A DNA stretch of 64,000 nt from Janthinobacterium sp. 67 (GTDB lineage: Bacteria; Pseudomonadota; Gammaproteobacteria; Burkholderiales; Burkholderiaceae_D), in the NCBI RefSeq assembly GCF_002797895.1, contig NZ_PGES01000001.1, positions 3,286,001-3,350,000 of the forward strand. The letters are read 5' to 3'. The notes under the pieces are model-generated. The model made no database searches, had not been told where the DNA came from, and worked only from the letters and a program-made list of their open reading frames with translations. A program made the position numbers and the translations under genes. Shown piece after piece: positions 63,990 through 64,000 of the stretch (position 1 is the stretch's first letter; each line of letters begins with the position of its first letter).

Positions 63990-64000
63990 ATCACTGGCGG

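Overview
This window reads as chromosomal DNA of a high-GC betaproteobacterium, most likely Oxalobacteraceae (Janthinobacterium/Massilia/Duganella type). The evidence is protein-level resemblance of the housekeeping genes (proS, rppH, parE, parC, kdp), strong G/C preference at third codon positions, and beta-type regulators such as a NorR with GGT-N7-ACC sites. No rRNA, tRNA, CRISPR array, prophage or insertion sequence was seen. Most of the DNA is ordinary core or near-core chromosome. The less ordinary material lies in the regulatory regions and in a few accessory clusters.

Layout. 1-3.3 kb: the 5' part of proS, divergent rppH, and an mqo that encodes a lipoprotein signal. 3.7-11.2 kb: a partial denitrification island. 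nirK, ric/ytfE and norB form one operon read leftward from a sigma-54 promoter, with an IHF site and three NorR sites between it and the divergent norR; two small cytochromes c follow. Together these genes reduce nitrite to NO, reduce NO to N2O, and repair NO-damaged Fe-S or di-iron centres. 11.4-16.7 kb: moxR, a GNAT acetyltransferase, a CoxE-like VWA protein, a cation/proton antiporter and a YbdK-type ligase. 16.7-21.2 kb: repeats, a TonB-receptor C-terminal remnant, an alginate-lyase-like protein coupled to a class I amidotransferase, then a small ORF, a DapA-family protein and a ParA-like protein.

21.2-30.4 kb: a TorF-type porin and the complete potassium-uptake locus, transcribed leftward in the order 30-aa small protein, kdpF, kdpA, kdpB, kdpC, kdpD, kdpE. 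30.6-38.7 kb: topoisomerase IV parE and parC, separated by an hscC-type Hsp70 and its J-like partner. A perfect LexA-type box lies upstream of parE. 38.7-42.5 kb: an orphan LuxR-type HTH, a small hypothetical protein, an M43-type metalloprotease joined to a seven-repeat PLL-like propeller, and an Ala/Lys-rich periplasmic protein.

42.5-55.1 kb: one long leftward operon: a small ORF, fabI, nodT, yhiI, rbbA, yhhJ, a DUF3141 PhaC-like protein, a MaoC-phosphate acetyltransferase fusion, and ackA. It is preceded by a perfect FNR/ANR box placed at about -42 of a good -10 element. This suggests an oxygen-limitation operon linking acetyl-phosphate ATP production, an envelope exporter and an acyl-metabolism enzyme. 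It is the most interesting multi-gene system here. 55.3-58.8 kb: an M64 peptidase and a tetR-DUF418 pair. 58.7-64 kb: a leftward murR/rpiR regulator, TonB-dependent receptor and secreted cyanophycinase, a probable scavenging module for cyanophycin or related peptides.

All functional calls come from reading motifs and family resemblance by eye; no database search was run.
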